In this document: piece by piece, positions 1-8,054 of the stretch
Position numbering within the stretch: position 1 is the stretch's first letter
Layout: each line of letters opens with the position of its first letter
Source: Iocasia fonsfrigidae
Lineage (GTDB): Bacteria; Bacillota; Halanaerobiia; Halanaerobiales; DTU029
Length of the DNA stretch: 64,000 nucleotides
Direction of reading: 5' to 3'
NCBI RefSeq assembly: GCF_017751145.1
Contig: NZ_CP046640.1
Span: forward strand, 3,080,137 to 3,144,136
Position numbers and translations under genes: made by a program
The notes under the pieces: model-generated
What the model was told of the DNA's origin: nothing
What the model saw: the letters and a program-made list of their open reading frames with translations, nothing else
The model's database searches: none

Positions 1-628
1 CTATTTCTTCGACTTCTTCATCTTCATCAAAAATAAAGGGGTTTTCTCTTTTTTCTTTTAAATTATCATTCACTTCCTGTAATGCTTTACGATCTTCTTC
101 ATTAAATTTACCCTTAAAAGAAGGAACTTTAGACTCCTCAGGGAATTCACCATAAGTGACATGATAATAAGCTCCCCATTCTTCACTTAAAGTTATCTTA
201 CATGATTTCTGAAAAGTTATAGGAAGATAATTATTACACCCCCTGGCCTTTATATAAACTAATTCAGGAAAATTAAAAAATGGTTTACTATTATCAAAAT
301 AATCTTTAAAAGGCATATCCAGTACAGGCTCTTCTGCATCATCAATATATATTTTTATATGTCCCTCTTTTGGATCAGCAGACCAGACCCGCCAGATAAC
401 TCCTGGTCCATCTATTTCAGCGATAACTTGTTCTTCCCCCTCTTGACGGATAATACCATCACCATCAGCATTAGCCCCCCAGCCAATATAACTATCTGTT
501 TCACTATCATATTTACTACGTCTATCATAACTGGACCATTGCTTACACTTTTCCCCCTCAAATGGTAATTCAGCGAGTTTTTCTACATTAATTAACCGCT
601 GTACAATATCTTTATATTCCACTGCCAT
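1..628 (-). CDS. GH172 (DUF2961) family glycoside hydrolase, partial
   Basis: Reading starts at ATG 628 behind a GAGGAGG ribosome binding site and stays open to the window edge, giving 209 residues; the C-terminus is missing. The visible part has the N-terminal half of the DUF2961/GH172 fold: a WSSYDRR segment (about 31-37), GWGANADGDG (49-58) and EIDGPGVIWRVW (71-82), matching the EIEGPGIIQYIW block of the next gene upstream. Known GH172 enzymes act on alpha-fructofuranosidic or alpha-arabinofuranosidic linkages, including difructose dianhydride I. It is the last visible gene of the unit SBP-permease-permease-GH172-GH172, so it probably acts on the imported sugar. No signal peptide is visible, so it is likely cytoplasmic. 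Family assignment is fairly firm; the substrate is inferred. Confidence 0.85.
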   Translation of the reverse strand, partial: MAVEYKDIVQRLINVEKLAELPFEGEKCKQWSSYDRRSKYDSETDSYIGWGANADGDGIIRQEGEEQVIAEIDGPGVIWRVWSADPKEGHIKIYIDDAEEPVLDMPFKDYFDNSKPFFNFPELVYIKARGCNNYLPITFQKSCKITLSEEWGAYYHVTYGEFPEESKVPSFKGKFNEEDRKALQEVNDNLKEKRENPFIFDEDEEVEEI

Positions 629-722
629 GCCTCCTCATTATTTTTAGGTAATCCCACTTTTTCCAGCACAAATTGTCATCTCATAATAAACTTACTTAAA
701 CTTCTAAATACATAAATCACTT

Positions 723-1832
723 CTATCTAGGCCATCTATCTTCTTTCTTCATCAAAGGAACAAAAGGGGTATGAGGTTCAGCTTGATACCAATAGGCTAC
801 ACTGGCAAGGTCATCCTGTCTTTCAAAAAGGCCTTTATGATTAACACCAATCTGTTGGATAGTAACCCTAATGTCCTCCGCAAAACGAATGGGATCCATG
901 ATATGCCAGCGATAAAATCCCCTCATCGGAGGACAATCATCATTATGATATAAATTGTGGACTTCTTCATCATGGTGTGAATAATATGGATAACCTAAAA
1001 ACGGAGTACAGTATGTATTTTCTACAGTCTTGCCATCTTCCTGCAAGGCAAAACTCCAGGCTCCACCAAAGTAATCTTCCATACCTGTTCCACAAATAGT
1101 TGGGTAATCTTCATCTCCATCCAGATAAACCTTAAGCTCACCCTCTCCCCACCAGTATCTCTCAAGTGTTGTAAGGGCTATATAAGTGCCGATATACTGT
1201 CCTTTACCTTTCACTCCATCTAAAATAGTATAGTCTTTTTGTTTTTCTGTCAATCTTTCCCGTTTCCACTGCGCATGAAAATAAGCGGTTTCTTCTGGTA
1301 ATTCATCATACAAACAGTAATCTATCTGATAAAAGAAAGCAGGTACTTCAACCTCATGTTGATTCTCAATTGTAATCCTTGTTTTTTTCCTAAATGGCAT
1401 TGGGAAATAACAGTTCATACCTCTGGTAGGGTTGACTACAATAGGCATTGAATTTATAATACAACCTCTACCAAAACCATTACAGAAAAAATCCCCTAAA
1501 GGACTCTCTACAGATGGTTCCTCTTCATCATCCCAATAAAACCTTATTACTAGATCCCTTAATACAAAATAATCTGCCTCAGTTTTATCTGTAACAGTGA
1601 TCCAGATATATTGAATAATACCTGGACCTTCTATTTCAGCTAAAGTGGTAGTACTCCCAGGAGCTAATCCTCTAAGACATGGTGAGCCTTTTCTGGATTT
1701 CCCTAAATTGCTTGCTGCCATACCACCTTTTCCTTTTTCTCCATGTGGATTTTCTGCCGTAATTGCACGACTTTTTCCATTATTCATTAGTGGTAATGTA
1801 CTTAAACCATTCATAAATATATTATTAAACAT
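723..1832 (-). CDS. GH172 (DUF2961) family glycoside hydrolase
   Basis: Full-length 369-residue protein, starting at ATG 1832 after an AAAGGAAA ribosome binding site and 19 bp after the permease gene. It has EIEGPGIIQYIW (66-77), WWGEGELKVYLDGD (227-240) and CGTGMEDYFGGAW (247-259). The last two blocks hold glutamates (about E230 and E252) whose spacing fits the two catalytic acids of GH172; this residue mapping is inference. The family founder is a difructose dianhydride I synthase/hydrolase, and other members cleave alpha-fructofuranosides or alpha-arabinofuranosides. No signal peptide is seen, so it probably acts in the cytoplasm. The nearby ABC transporter and GH32 fructosidase make a fructose-containing substrate the best guess. 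Confidence 0.9.
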   Translation of the reverse strand: MFNNIFMNGLSTLPLMNNGKSRAITAENPHGEKGKGGMAASNLGKSRKGSPCLRGLAPGSTTTLAEIEGPGIIQYIWITVTDKTEADYFVLRDLVIRFYWDDEEEPSVESPLGDFFCNGFGRGCIINSMPIVVNPTRGMNCYFPMPFRKKTRITIENQHEVEVPAFFYQIDYCLYDELPEETAYFHAQWKRERLTEKQKDYTILDGVKGKGQYIGTYIALTTLERYWWGEGELKVYLDGDEDYPTICGTGMEDYFGGAWSFALQEDGKTVENTYCTPFLGYPYYSHHDEEVHNLYHNDDCPPMRGFYRWHIMDPIRFAEDIRVTIQQIGVNHKGLFERQDDLASVAYWYQAEPHTPFVPLMKKEDRWPR

Positions 1833-1851
1833 TGTTTTATTTCCTTTCTAA

Positions 1852-2697
1852 TTAGGCTTTTACGCCTCCAGCCATAATTCCATCCATTATTTGTTTTTCA
1901 AAGATTGCTACAAATATAATTATTGGTAAAATAATAATCCATCCCATAGAACTCACTAAATCCCATGGTACTGAATACATATTATCTTTAAGAGGGAGTT
2001 GTGTAATTGCAGTTGATAATACCTGAATATTGTTCGCATAAAATAAAGGAATAAAAAACTCATTTAAACATGTAATAAAATTAGTTATTGCAACTATTGC
2101 AATAGCAGGTTTTAATAGTGGAAGAATTATATGATATATCTTCTGTAAAAAAGTAGCTCCATCTATCGCTGCTGCCTCTTCAATAGATATAGGTATCTCG
2201 GAGATAAAATTCCTTAAAATTAAAATTGTAAACGGAATAATCTTACTAATATACAAAATAATTAAGCCAGTATAGGTATCATATAATCCTACTCTCCTCA
2301 TAAAATCATATAGTGGCCTTGCAGTTACAACATTAGGTATTAGCATAGAAAACAAAATTAACATAAATGCAATCGATAGCCCCTTACTTTTATATCTAGC
2401 AAAACCATAAGAAGCCATAACACAAATAATAGTACCAATTATAAGAGTAGTTCCAATAATAATTAACGTACTTACTACTTTTTCTATCAAACCGACATTA
2501 TAAATTAAATAAATATAATTAGATATTGTTGGATTATCAGGTAAATAATCAATTGGTTGTTTAAATAATTCTCCAGCAGGTGTAATTGAAGAAATAAAAA
2601 TCCAATATAGTGGAAATAAAATAATAAACGAGACAGTAAGTGCTAATATCCATTTTAGGCCGCTATTTAATATTTTTTTTATTTTATTAAAAATCAT
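1852..2697 (-). CDS. Carbohydrate ABC transporter permease (MalG-like)
   Basis: This 281-residue inner-membrane protein is the second permease of a sugar importer. It has about six hydrophobic segments, starting with LKWILALTVSFIILFPLYWIF near residues 14-34, and the EAAAIDGATFLQKIYHIILPLLKPA loop (about 173-197) that contacts the ATPase. It ends in the short KQIMDGIMAGGVKA tail usual for MalG-type subunits. The start ATG 2697 follows GGAGGGGG. It lies 15 bp after the partner permease. No ATPase gene is linked, so the importer presumably shares an MsmX-type ATPase encoded elsewhere, as is common in Firmicutes. Confidence 0.95.
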   Translation of the reverse strand: MIFNKIKKILNSGLKWILALTVSFIILFPLYWIFISSITPAGELFKQPIDYLPDNPTISNYIYLIYNVGLIEKVVSTLIIIGTTLIIGTIICVMASYGFARYKSKGLSIAFMLILFSMLIPNVVTARPLYDFMRRVGLYDTYTGLIILYISKIIPFTILILRNFISEIPISIEEAAAIDGATFLQKIYHIILPLLKPAIAIVAITNFITCLNEFFIPLFYANNIQVLSTAITQLPLKDNMYSVPWDLVSSMGWIIILPIIIFVAIFEKQIMDGIMAGGVKA

Positions 2698-2712
2698 TTT
2701 TCATTCCCCCTC

Positions 2713-3594
2713 CTAATTGAATTTTTTATTCACTATAAATATATTAATAAGACTCAATATAACCATTACGAAAAAAAGTATAATTGCTAATGTTGATCCA
2801 TATCCTAAATTAAGATTCGTGAAGGCCTCTGTTGTTATTCGATAAGCTATTAATGATGTATCATCTCCTGGTCCACCAGAAGTCATGGCATATACAATAT
2901 CAAAAGAAGCAAGTCTCCACATTGTAAAAGGAATAGACAAAACTAATATACTCTTCATTATTAATGGTAAAGTAATTTTGAAAAACGCCTGTATGGCTCC
3001 TGCACCATCAACCCTTGCAGCTTCGTATATTTCTTCTGGTATGAATTGCAGTGCTGCAAGTACCAAAATAGCAAAAAAAGGTAAGTCTTTCCATATATCC
3101 ATAGCAACAACTGCTGCACGTGCTGTATTCGTATGGATTAACCAACTCAATTCAAAATTAGGTACAAATAATCTGATAAAGTTATTTACCAATCCATAAT
3201 CATTATTAAATCCCCATTTTGCAGCCATACCTATAACAACCATAGGCATAGCCCAGGGAATTAAAACAATAGTTCTTAAGAACTTTTTCGCCATAAATTT
3301 CATATTTAAAATCAAAGCAAGTGCAACTCCTAATATAATATGCAAAGCCATAGAAGCTACAACAAATATTACAGTAAATTTTAAAGAAGTTAATACTTTT
3401 GGATCCTGAAAAACATCTATATAATTTTTAATACCTACAAATTCATTAATCCCGCGTAATAGACGAACATCATAAAAACTAATTCTAAATGTTTCAAAAA
3501 TAGGATAGATAATAGTAAACCCTCTAACTAATAAGACGGGTATAACTAATATCCATGCAATCCATAGGCGGTTTAAACTTCTTTTAGTATGCAT
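2713..3594 (-). CDS. Sugar ABC transporter permease (MalF-like)
   Basis: 293-residue inner-membrane subunit of the same importer. The first membrane segment is at about residues 10-30, and the ATPase-contact loop EEIYEAARVDGAGAIQAFFKITLPLI lies near 186-211. It starts at ATG 3594 with an AAGGAGG ribosome binding site. It is separated from the binding-protein gene by 121 bp containing a 12-bp perfect stem-loop, which probably lowers permease expression relative to the binding protein. It pairs with the MalG-like subunit downstream. Confidence 0.95.
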   Translation of the reverse strand: MHTKRSLNRLWIAWILVIPVLLVRGFTIIYPIFETFRISFYDVRLLRGINEFVGIKNYIDVFQDPKVLTSLKFTVIFVVASMALHIILGVALALILNMKFMAKKFLRTIVLIPWAMPMVVIGMAAKWGFNNDYGLVNNFIRLFVPNFELSWLIHTNTARAAVVAMDIWKDLPFFAILVLAALQFIPEEIYEAARVDGAGAIQAFFKITLPLIMKSILVLSIPFTMWRLASFDIVYAMTSGGPGDDTSLIAYRITTEAFTNLNLGYGSTLAIILFFVMVILSLINIFIVNKKFN

Positions 3595-3637
3595 ACAAAT
3601 CCTCCTTATTTTTAAGAGTAAATAGTTTAATTATAAT

Positions 3638-3671
3638 CAATAAGCGGGCATTTTTTACAGCCCGCTTATTG
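3638..3671 (-). terminator. Stem-loop between binding-protein and permease genes
   Basis: Perfect 12-bp inverted repeat (3638-3649 and 3660-3671, arm CAATAAGCGGGC) with a 10-nt loop. It is not followed by a T-run on the minus strand, so it looks like a partial terminator or a 3' end protector for the binding-protein message rather than a full stop. Confidence 0.7.
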
Positions 3672-3715
3672 ATTTTTATAAATTATACTAATTATATGAA
3701 TATAAACAATCTAAA

Positions 3716-4933
3716 TTATTTATATCTATCTACGTATTCTTGTGCCTTTTCACAAAACTCATCAACACTTATTTTTCCCTGCATAGTTTGTTGGAATATA
3801 GTTCCCATATCTGAGATGAACTCCATTGTCTGAGGAACCATTGGGCGTCCTCTAACAATTGTCTCTTCACTATATTTTTTATACATGTCTGTAATTTCAT
3901 TTCTTGGTAATGTAGCAGCTACATCTGAACGTGCTGGATACCTATCAAAGTTTTCCCAAGCACTAAGCATACCCTCTTTTCCTGCTATATAGTTTAAAAA
4001 CTTTACAGCAGCATCTTTATTTCTTGATGCTGAGTTTAATACATAGCTCCAGGAATCTGTAAATACACTTCTGGTTTCAAATTTAGGCATTAAAGCCATA
4101 TGAATTTGGTCTTCACCATACCTTCCCGCATTTCTGTAATCTGTTCCAGTACCCCACATAAATAACATAGCATACTTGCCATCAATAAACTTCTGGTTCA
4201 TCTGTTCGTATTTATCTGCAATTTGATCTATAGGTGTAACTTTCCATGTATTAACCATATCATACATAAACTGAATCGCTTCTTTATTCGCTGGATTTGT
4301 CCAATCAAAATAATCTCCACCAAATAGATTTATAAATGTTCCAATTTCATTAAAAACATAAGTCTTTTCCCACGAACCACCATAACCATAATTGCCATCT
4401 TCTGTAGCAGCCTTTGCAAAAGCTATAAAGTCTTCCTTATTATCAATTGATTCAAATCCATATTTATCCAATTTTTTCTGGTCAACCCAAAATGCCAGAT
4501 AACCGCTGTATCCAGGAACACCAACAATATCTCCATTCCTTGAAGTAATCATGTCTTTTAGATATCCTTCAGGAAAATATTCAATAATATCATCTGTCAA
4601 TACTGTACCTTGTAGTGGTTCAAGCCAGCCAGTACTCTTAAATGAAGCTGCCATTTCATCATTAATCTCCAATATATCAATACTACTATCTCCTGATGAT
4701 AAAACTGTTGTTACTTTTTGCTGACGGGTATCAGAATTAGTAGGGGCCGCAATTACCCTAATATTTAAACCAGTACCTGCTTCTACATCTGCAAGCCAGT
4801 CATCAAAATTAACATTAGTTGTCATAATACTGTATAAAGTTAGGTCATATTTTTCATCAGCTAATACTGTCCCTCCAACAAAAAAACTTACTATTAAAGA
4901 AATAACCAGTAATTTAATAATCCTTTTTTTCAT
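3716..4933 (-). CDS. Sugar ABC transporter substrate-binding protein
   Basis: Family 1 solute-binding protein, about 405 residues from ATG 4933. This start is preferred over an upstream in-frame codon at 4948 because GGAGGT at 4941-4946 lies 7 nt before it. The N-terminus MKKRIIKLLVISLIVSFFVGGTVLADEK is split into a charged start, a hydrophobic core and an AXA-like cleavage site, so it is exported. No lipobox cysteine is visible, which suits a protein free in the periplasm of a diderm. It is the first gene of the transporter/GH172 unit and lies directly behind the LacI operator at 5049-5086. A fructan-derived oligosaccharide or difructose anhydride is the inferred ligand. Confidence 0.93.
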   Translation of the reverse strand: MKKRIIKLLVISLIVSFFVGGTVLADEKYDLTLYSIMTTNVNFDDWLADVEAGTGLNIRVIAAPTNSDTRQQKVTTVLSSGDSSIDILEINDEMAASFKSTGWLEPLQGTVLTDDIIEYFPEGYLKDMITSRNGDIVGVPGYSGYLAFWVDQKKLDKYGFESIDNKEDFIAFAKAATEDGNYGYGGSWEKTYVFNEIGTFINLFGGDYFDWTNPANKEAIQFMYDMVNTWKVTPIDQIADKYEQMNQKFIDGKYAMLFMWGTGTDYRNAGRYGEDQIHMALMPKFETRSVFTDSWSYVLNSASRNKDAAVKFLNYIAGKEGMLSAWENFDRYPARSDVAATLPRNEITDMYKKYSEETIVRGRPMVPQTMEFISDMGTIFQQTMQGKISVDEFCEKAQEYVDRYK

Positions 4934-5012
4934 TTTTTTAACCTCCAAAATTTTTATTTTCTTTCTTCACTTTGTATCCCTTCCGTATTCGGTTCTGCCT
5001 TTTCACCTCCTT

Positions 5013-5020
5013 AAACGTTT
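5013..5020. promoter_or_regulatory. Possible second LacI-type operator core
   Basis: AAACGTTT at 5013-5020 repeats the core of the operator at 5049-5086. It lies 51 bp away (core to core, about five helical turns), which would allow looping by a tetramer. It is only an 8-bp match. Confidence 0.35.
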
Positions 5021-5048
5021 TTATAATTTTCTTGGTTTCAATATATAC

Positions 5049-5086
5049 TTCTAATTTTATGGTAAACGTTTACTATAAAATTAGAA
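5049..5086. promoter_or_regulatory. LacI-type operator inside a 38-bp palindrome
   Basis: The core TAAACGTTTA is flanked by perfect 12-bp arms, TTCTAATTTTAT (5049-5060) and ATAAAATTAGAA (5075-5086), with only two mismatched pairs overall. It lies just past the lacI-type stop and upstream of the binding-protein gene. AAACGTTTACTATA (5064-5077) recurs exactly at 6149-6162. It could serve as operator and, as RNA, as a hairpin ending the regulator message. Confidence 0.75.
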
Positions 5087-5091
5087 ATGTA

Positions 5092-6102
5092 TTATAGATC
5101 TTTATTTATATAGGTACTACTTCTGACCACTAATCTCTGGGGATATTTTATTGCTTTATTTTCAACATTACCATTCCTTATATTGCTAAGCAGCATCTTT
5201 ACTGAAGTCTCTGCAAGCTTCTTTTTTGGTAAAGATACAGATGTTAATGGTGGATATATATATTGTGCGATAGAATCATCATATCCTATGATTGAAATTT
5301 TTTCAGGTATTTTGATTTGTAACTCTCTAAAAACCTTTATCGCACCATGACTTAAAAAATCATTACAACAAATTAAGGCAGTAAAATCTAATCCCTGTTG
5401 TTCTACATAACTCTTTATATGAGCATATGCATCCCTTTCATCATGGTCAGAACACTCAATCAAGTAGTTTTCATTGAATTGAATATTATTTTCTTCTAAG
5501 GCATTCAGAAACCCTTGATATCTTTTGGCCTGGTTCCTACTATCTTTAACCATCACAAAACCTATTTTTTCATGACCATAAGAAATAAGGTGTTTTACTG
5601 CTTCAGCCATACCCTGCTCTTCATCTGTAATTACCATACTTGTATCTTCAAATATATTAGGTTCAAACAAGACAACAAATGGAATACCTTCATCTCTACA
5701 CTTGTCAGCAATTATTCTACCACATGTTCTAGTTTGAGTCATAATTACTCCATCGATATTTGATGGTCTAATGATACTCAGATATGATTTTGTTAGATCA
5801 CTTCTAGCTTCATTATTTAATAATATAAGATCATAACCCTGTTTTGTCAAAGCATGTTGTACTTCATTAATAAATTGTGCAAATACCAGGTTAGTAATAG
5901 AAGGAACTATATAAAGAATCCTTTTTGTCTTTCCACTTTTTAGTGCTTGCGCTACAGAATTAGGTCTATAATTCATTTCTTCAATAACTTGTAATACTTT
6001 TTCACGGGTCTCTTTAGCAACAGGTCTACTATCATTGATTACAGAAGAGACTGTAGCAATTGAAACCTCTGCTTTCTCAGCAACATCTTTTAGAGTAACC
6101 AT
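5092..6102 (-). CDS. LacI family transcriptional regulator
   Basis: 336 residues, from ATG 6102 behind GGAGG. The N-terminal helix-turn-helix and hinge are clear: MVTLKDVAEKAEVSIATVSSVIND, followed by YRPNSVAQALKSG near residues 47-59. The rest is a periplasmic-binding-protein-like sensor domain with VKMLLSNIRNG near the end. It sits between the GH32 gene and the transporter/GH172 unit. Matching operator cores lie before its own gene (6149-6162) and before the binding protein (5064-5077), so it probably represses itself and the transport unit until the sugar is present. Confidence 0.95.
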   Translation of the reverse strand: MVTLKDVAEKAEVSIATVSSVINDSRPVAKETREKVLQVIEEMNYRPNSVAQALKSGKTKRILYIVPSITNLVFAQFINEVQHALTKQGYDLILLNNEARSDLTKSYLSIIRPSNIDGVIMTQTRTCGRIIADKCRDEGIPFVVLFEPNIFEDTSMVITDEEQGMAEAVKHLISYGHEKIGFVMVKDSRNQAKRYQGFLNALEENNIQFNENYLIECSDHDERDAYAHIKSYVEQQGLDFTALICCNDFLSHGAIKVFRELQIKIPEKISIIGYDDSIAQYIYPPLTSVSLPKKKLAETSVKMLLSNIRNGNVENKAIKYPQRLVVRSSTYINKDL

Positions 6103-6148
6103 TACATACCTCCAAATTTCATCCCATATAAATTATTTTTATACTCGG

Positions 6149-6162
6149 AAACGTTTACTATA
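6149..6162. promoter_or_regulatory. LacI-type operator upstream of the regulator gene
   Basis: AAACGTTTACTATA is identical to 5064-5077 in the operator of the downstream transporter unit. It lies about 47 bp upstream of the regulator start, which suggests autoregulation. Confidence 0.6.
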
Positions 6163-6238
6163 TTAAATATATTCTATTTATATATAAAAATTCCTTCTTT
6201 TTTATAAAAAAATTTTAAAATTATCCTTTAAAACCTTA

Positions 6239-7651
6239 CTAAATTTTCTTCATCCACCATATATCAATATCTTTCAATCTAGCCTTCCCTCCCCAGGCCA
6301 AAAGGTCCAAACCTAAACTATCACCACAAGCAGGATAAACCCGGGCAGTCACACATTGTCTTTCATTAACAAATACTTCAATTACTGACTTGTCTACAAA
6401 AATATGAAGCCTTACTAATCCATCAGTATCATCGTTAAAATTATAACAATCCCCAAAGACCCCTTTATCAACTTCCTTTGCAAGGCTAGAGTTCTTAGTA
6501 TTTATTGATAAGTTTTGTTCAGCAATATTACAAATTATCTCTGTATATTCACTATTATCAGGTGATTTTCGAACAACTAGTCCTATAGAACTAGCATCCC
6601 CTTTCTCAAATTCAGCAATGATTTCTAACCTATCCCCCTGTATATTATCTAATAAATTTGTGGAATCAACCGATATAGGTATATCACTTAAACATTTATG
6701 TTCACCTCTAAGAACTTTTAATTCCTCAACTGGCTTCATACCCAGACTACCATCTTTATGTAAGAAAAATTCTCTGGGAACTGACATTACACCAGACCAG
6801 CCAGCCGCTTTTTGAACTTCCTTACTTCTCTGCTCTTTCAGCCAACCCCACATGATTCTCCTTCCCTTGTCATCTATAAAGCTATTTGGAGCATAATAGG
6901 AATCACCTAAATCAATATATCCTTTTTTTTCAGGAATAAATTTATAATTTTCATAGCTGCCAATCCAGTAAACAACTTTACCATATGGTGAAACCACCAA
7001 TATATACTTATCTTCTAACTTAAAAAAATTTGGACATTCCCACATATCTTCTAGTTCTTCATCTTCCCCAATATAAATTGGATTTATATATTCCCATTCT
7101 CTTAGATCCTTTGACCTGTATAATAAAATTGCACCCCCAACCCCTTTTATTCCAGAACCAAGAATCATATACCAATTATCTTCTTCTTTCCAGACAAAAG
7201 GATCCCGAAAACCTGTCGTTTCCAATTCTCCAGGAAGGACATCAATAATCGGATTTTTATTAGATTTTTCCCAGTTAATCATATCTTTACTAGTAGCAAT
7301 ACATTGAACCTCTATTTTCTTTTCAAGATCTGGAATACCAGTATAGATTATAGTTGGTTCTGACTCATTTATAACAGTACATCCAGAAAAAACACCATCT
7401 TTATCATAAGGCTCTGAAGGGGTCAGTGCAATAGGCATGTGTTCCCAATGAACTAAATCCTTGCTAACTGCATGACCCCAGTGCATATTAGCCCAAAAAG
7501 CCCCAGCAGGGTTATATTGATAAAATAAATGATATTCTCCTTTATAATAAATAGGCCCATTAGGATCGTTCATCCAATTTGCAGGTGGCATCATATGAAA
7601 TGCAGGCCTTTGTTGATCATTAACAAAATGTACTTCATTAGCATGACTCAT
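6239..7651 (-). CDS. GH32 family beta-fructosidase (sucrase/fructanase)
   Basis: 470-residue glycoside hydrolase that releases fructose from sucrose or fructan oligomers. The GH32 landmarks are present: WMNDPNG (26-32, nucleophile Asp29), FRDP (148-151) and WECPN (204-208, acid/base Glu205). A beta-sandwich domain with SVIEVFVNERQCVTARVYP near the C-terminus follows the propeller. There is no signal peptide, so it acts in the cytoplasm on imported sugars. ATG 7651 follows GGAG at a 9-nt spacing. Its promoter carries a GAATACGTATTC operator, so the upstream LacI regulator (8055-9074) is its likely controller. Sucrose-6-phosphate, sucrose or inulin-type oligomers cannot be separated by sequence alone. 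Confidence 0.95.
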   Translation of the reverse strand: MSHANEVHFVNDQQRPAFHMMPPANWMNDPNGPIYYKGEYHLFYQYNPAGAFWANMHWGHAVSKDLVHWEHMPIALTPSEPYDKDGVFSGCTVINESEPTIIYTGIPDLEKKIEVQCIATSKDMINWEKSNKNPIIDVLPGELETTGFRDPFVWKEEDNWYMILGSGIKGVGGAILLYRSKDLREWEYINPIYIGEDEELEDMWECPNFFKLEDKYILVVSPYGKVVYWIGSYENYKFIPEKKGYIDLGDSYYAPNSFIDDKGRRIMWGWLKEQRSKEVQKAAGWSGVMSVPREFFLHKDGSLGMKPVEELKVLRGEHKCLSDIPISVDSTNLLDNIQGDRLEIIAEFEKGDASSIGLVVRKSPDNSEYTEIICNIAEQNLSINTKNSSLAKEVDKGVFGDCYNFNDDTDGLVRLHIFVDKSVIEVFVNERQCVTARVYPACGDSLGLDLLAWGGKARLKDIDIWWMKKI

Positions 7652-7720
7652 CTAAATCATCTCCTATATAATAAACTGTGTTTCAGAAATTTACTTTTTT
7701 CCTATCACCTCCAAAACGTC

Positions 7721-7789
7721 TAATAAGTTTATCTACCTCAAATATCTAAAATTTTGATGAACAAAGACTCTATTCTTATAAACTTATTA
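7721..7789 (-). promoter_or_regulatory. GH32 5' leader with a 12-bp inverted repeat
   Basis: TAATAAGTTTAT (7721-7732) and its exact complement (7778-7789) are separated by 45 bp in the GH32 untranslated leader, ending about 70 nt before the start codon. It may form a long-range RNA stem or mark protein binding. Confidence 0.45.
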
Positions 7790-7817
7790 TCTCCCTGTGA
7801 ATATTTAAGGATAATAG

Positions 7818-7862
7818 GAATACGTATTCTTTATTATATATATATATTCGTTATTTTTCGAA
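7818..7862 (-). promoter_or_regulatory. GH32 promoter with overlapping operator
   Basis: On the minus strand a TATAAT -10 box (7838-7833) is preceded at 18 bp by TTCGAA (7862-7857). The perfect palindrome GAATACGTATTC (7818-7829) covers the expected start of transcription. The same 12-mer lies within the 18-bp palindrome at 8014-8031. Confidence 0.65.
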
Positions 7863-7886
7863 TTATTCCTGCAAAAAGTTTATATT

Positions 7887-8006
7887 TTAAATATTTTTTT
7901 CACTCATTATCTCATTAACAGCCTTTTTGCTGGGCAAGCACATACACGCTATTGCACCTGTAGTTGTTAACACACCAACAGCATTCACATAGTGAACCTG
8001 ACTCCT
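7887..8006 (-). pseudogene. PfkB-family fructokinase C-terminal relic
   Basis: The minus strand encodes VNAVGVLTTTGAIACM followed by CLPSKKAVNEIMSEKN and a TAA stop (7889-7887). This closely resembles the C-terminus of PfkB-family fructokinases, which typically reads (A/V)NAxGALTTTxxGAIPALP. No start codon, ribosome binding site or upstream body remains. The relic lies between the GH32 gene and its regulator, just where a sucrose/fructan operon often has a fructokinase. The gene body was probably deleted. Confidence 0.7.
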
Positions 8007-8013
8007 TAACTTA

Positions 8014-8031
8014 TATGAATACGTATTCATA
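8014..8031. promoter_or_regulatory. LacI-type operator, 18-bp perfect palindrome
   Basis: TATGAATACGTATTCATA is perfectly symmetric and contains the same GAATACGTATTC core found at 7818-7829. It lies 24 bp past the lacI-type stop codon. Two such sites 196 bp apart fit control of the fructosidase by the adjacent regulator. Confidence 0.7.
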
Positions 8032-8054
8032 AATTATAATTTAATATCTTCTAT

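Noticed and set aside
4972-5012. 22-codon GTG frame upstream of the binding-protein gene
   Set aside because: The GTG is part of its own GGAGGTG motif, leaving no spacing for initiation; weak support overall.
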